From an uncultured Clostridium sp. (GTDB lineage: Bacteria; Bacillota; Clostridia; Christensenellales; Pumilibacteraceae): 5,485 bases of DNA. A program made the position numbers and the translations under genes. The DNA is taken from contig USKH01000089.1 of NCBI GenBank assembly GCA_900555125.1, forward strand, positions 1 to 5,485. Reading direction: 5' to 3'. The first letter of the stretch is position 1. Every line of letters starts with the position of its first letter. This document shows, in pieces, positions 4,358 through 5,485 of the stretch. Below the pieces are notes generated by a model. It did not search any database, was not told the origin of the DNA, and worked only from the letters and a program-made list of their open reading frames with translations.

Positions 4358-5485
4358 TTACGAGTTGAGTGCGGCAAGAACAACCGATCGGATAGCTTCT
4401 TTGTCGGTTGTTTCTCCGTTTTTAAAAGCCTGCTCGCCCGAAGCGATAAGGTCGTACGTGCGTTTAAGCGCGGTGGCTTTCATTCCCGCGGAAGCTTTCA
4501 GCGCCATGTAAACGGCACCTTCCTTTACGCCTAATTTATAAGCGAGATTATCGTCGTCTTTGTTGAGAACGACGTACAAAAGCCTGCGGTAATGGTTTTC
4601 AAGCATACCGAAAAGCGCGCCGGGCGCAAAACCGTCGGCAAGCAGAGAAGACATTATTTTCATGGCGCGTTCGCCTTGTTTTTTACATATAGCGTCGCCG
4701 AGTTCGTATATTTTATAGTCGGCGTCGGGAGTAACGTTGTTTTTCACGTCTTCTTCCTTAATCGTGTCGGTAAGCGAGCAAAGCTTGTCCAGCTCGTTTT
4801 CTATCGAGGCAAGGTCGGAAAGCGTGTAATCTATCAAAAGCTCGGCAGCCGGGCGGGTCGCAATCCACTGACCGTCGCGCATGATGGTCACTTCGTCGCT
4901 GATGCGGAGAATTTCGTCCATCTTGTGCGAAATGTAAATAATACCGCAGCCGCGCGCGCGCAATCTGTTCACGATTTTAAACAAATGCTCTACTTCTACG
5001 CTCGTCAAAGACGAGGTCGGCTCGTCAAGCACGAGAAGTTTCGCGTTATACGAAACGGCTTTGGCGATTTCCACCATCTGTCTTTGCGCTACCGACAGGG
5101 TACTCATGATCACTTTCGGATCTACGTCGATTTCAAGATCTTTAAAAAGCTCGGTCGTATCTTTATACATTTTGCGCTGAGAAATCAGTCCGAATTTCGT
5201 AGGGTATCTTCCCAGCCAGATATTGTCCATTACGTCGCGCTTCAAAACCTGATTCAATTCCTGATGCACCATCGCAACGCCGTTTTCCATGGCGTTTTTC
5301 GGTCCGGAAAATTCAACTTCTTCGCCCTCGATTTTTATGCTGCCCGAATCTTTTTTATAAATTCCGAACAAGCATTTCATCAGCGTGGATTTTCCCGCGC
5401 CGTTTTCTCCCATCAGCGCGTGAACCGTTCCTTTTTTCACGGTAAGACAAGCGTTGTCCAACGCTTTCACCCCCGGAAACGATTT
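4358..5485 (-). CDS. mglA'-'holA: In-frame chimera: MglA-type sugar ABC ATPase first domain joined to the C-terminal part of DNA polymerase III delta (HolA); 5' end outside window
   Basis: The 375 visible codons join two unrelated families. From the window edge to about 4845 the protein is the first nucleotide-binding domain of a galactose/ribose-type importer ATPase. It runs KSFPGVKALD, Walker A GENGAGKST, Q-loop MVHQELN, signature LSVAQRQMVEIAKA, Walker B LLVLDEPTSSL, H-loop ISHK, then IMRDGQWIAT. Complete MglA proteins are about 500 residues with a second ATPase domain, which is missing. From about 4840 to the stop the protein matches the HolA C-terminus: LSDLASIENELDKL, EEDVKNNVTP, YKIYELGDAI, and the collar-domain helices ending in EQAFKNGETTDKEAIRSVV. 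HolA is normally about 330-340 residues; the clamp-binding N-terminal domain is absent. The valine codon GTG at 5470 is not a start, because FPGV and KS precede it in frame and belong to the family. The product should not work fully as either parent. A true fusion, a deletion scar and an assembly error are all possible. Confidence 0.85.
   Translation of the reverse strand, partial: KSFPGVKALDNACLTVKKGTVHALMGENGAGKSTLMKCLFGIYKKDSGSIKIEGEEVEFSGPKNAMENGVAMVHQELNQVLKRDVMDNIWLGRYPTKFGLISQRKMYKDTTELFKDLEIDVDPKVIMSTLSVAQRQMVEIAKAVSYNAKLLVLDEPTSSLTSVEVEHLFKIVNRLRARGCGIIYISHKMDEILRISDEVTIMRDGQWIATRPAAELLIDYTLSDLASIENELDKLCSLTDTIKEEDVKNNVTPDADYKIYELGDAICKKQGERAMKIMSSLLADGFAPGALFGMLENHYRRLLYVVLNKDDDNLAYKLGVKEGAVYMALKASAGMKATALKRTYDLIASGEQAFKNGETTDKEAIRSVVLAALNS
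4835..4855 (-). other. Junction between MglA-like and HolA-like sequence
   Basis: On the protein level the switch falls in ATRPAAELLIDYTLSDL. The part up to about PAAEL reads like the end of the first ABC domain, where TMDDII-type sequence should follow. The part from about AAELL on reads like HolA. The overlap AAEL suits both, which points to joining at a short shared sequence. The exact base cannot be fixed without the parent sequences. Confidence 0.7.

Overview
The window comes from a spore-forming clostridial Firmicute, probably an uncultured anaerobe. The clearest marker is gpr, the germination protease that degrades small acid-soluble spore proteins. Glutamate racemase, a CdaA-type di-adenylate cyclase, AGGAGG-type ribosome sites and strong T-tract terminators fit the same assignment. 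I cannot name a genus from the sequence.

Layout, left to right. (1) 1-411, minus: the N-terminal half of glutamate racemase (murI), cut by the window edge. (2) 454-1206, minus: a compact gpr 42 bases upstream of murI, probably one transcript. (3) 1336-1818, plus: rpsT, encoding ribosomal protein S20 with a roughly 70-residue Ala/Lys/Glu-rich C-terminal extension. It has its own extended -10 promoter and a wobble-paired terminator, and is the only plus-strand gene. (4) 1931-3001, minus: a short aspartate kinase with what looks like one ACT regulatory repeat. It is preceded by a terminator-like hairpin inside its leader. (5) 3166-3387 and 3390-4235, minus: cdaA and, 2 bases behind it, a 73-residue protein that looks like the membrane anchor of CdaR/YbbR without YbbR domains. 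This pair has a good promoter at 4263-4291 and a strong terminator at 3113-3140. (6) 4358-5485, minus: an open frame whose first part is the first ATPase domain of an MglA-type sugar ABC transporter and whose second part is the C-terminal part of the DNA polymerase III delta subunit (HolA).

The genes are mostly housekeeping: cell-wall D-glutamate, spore germination, ribosome, Asp-family amino acids/diaminopimelate, and c-di-AMP signalling. The lysC and murI products both feed peptidoglycan precursors, and c-di-AMP is tied to wall and osmotic homeostasis, but I see no shared regulation. The item most in need of checking is the MglA-HolA junction near 4835-4855, which is either a real in-frame recombination or an assembly chimera. 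I found no tRNA, CRISPR array, insertion sequence or phage gene. No stretch without a gene exceeds 300 bases.
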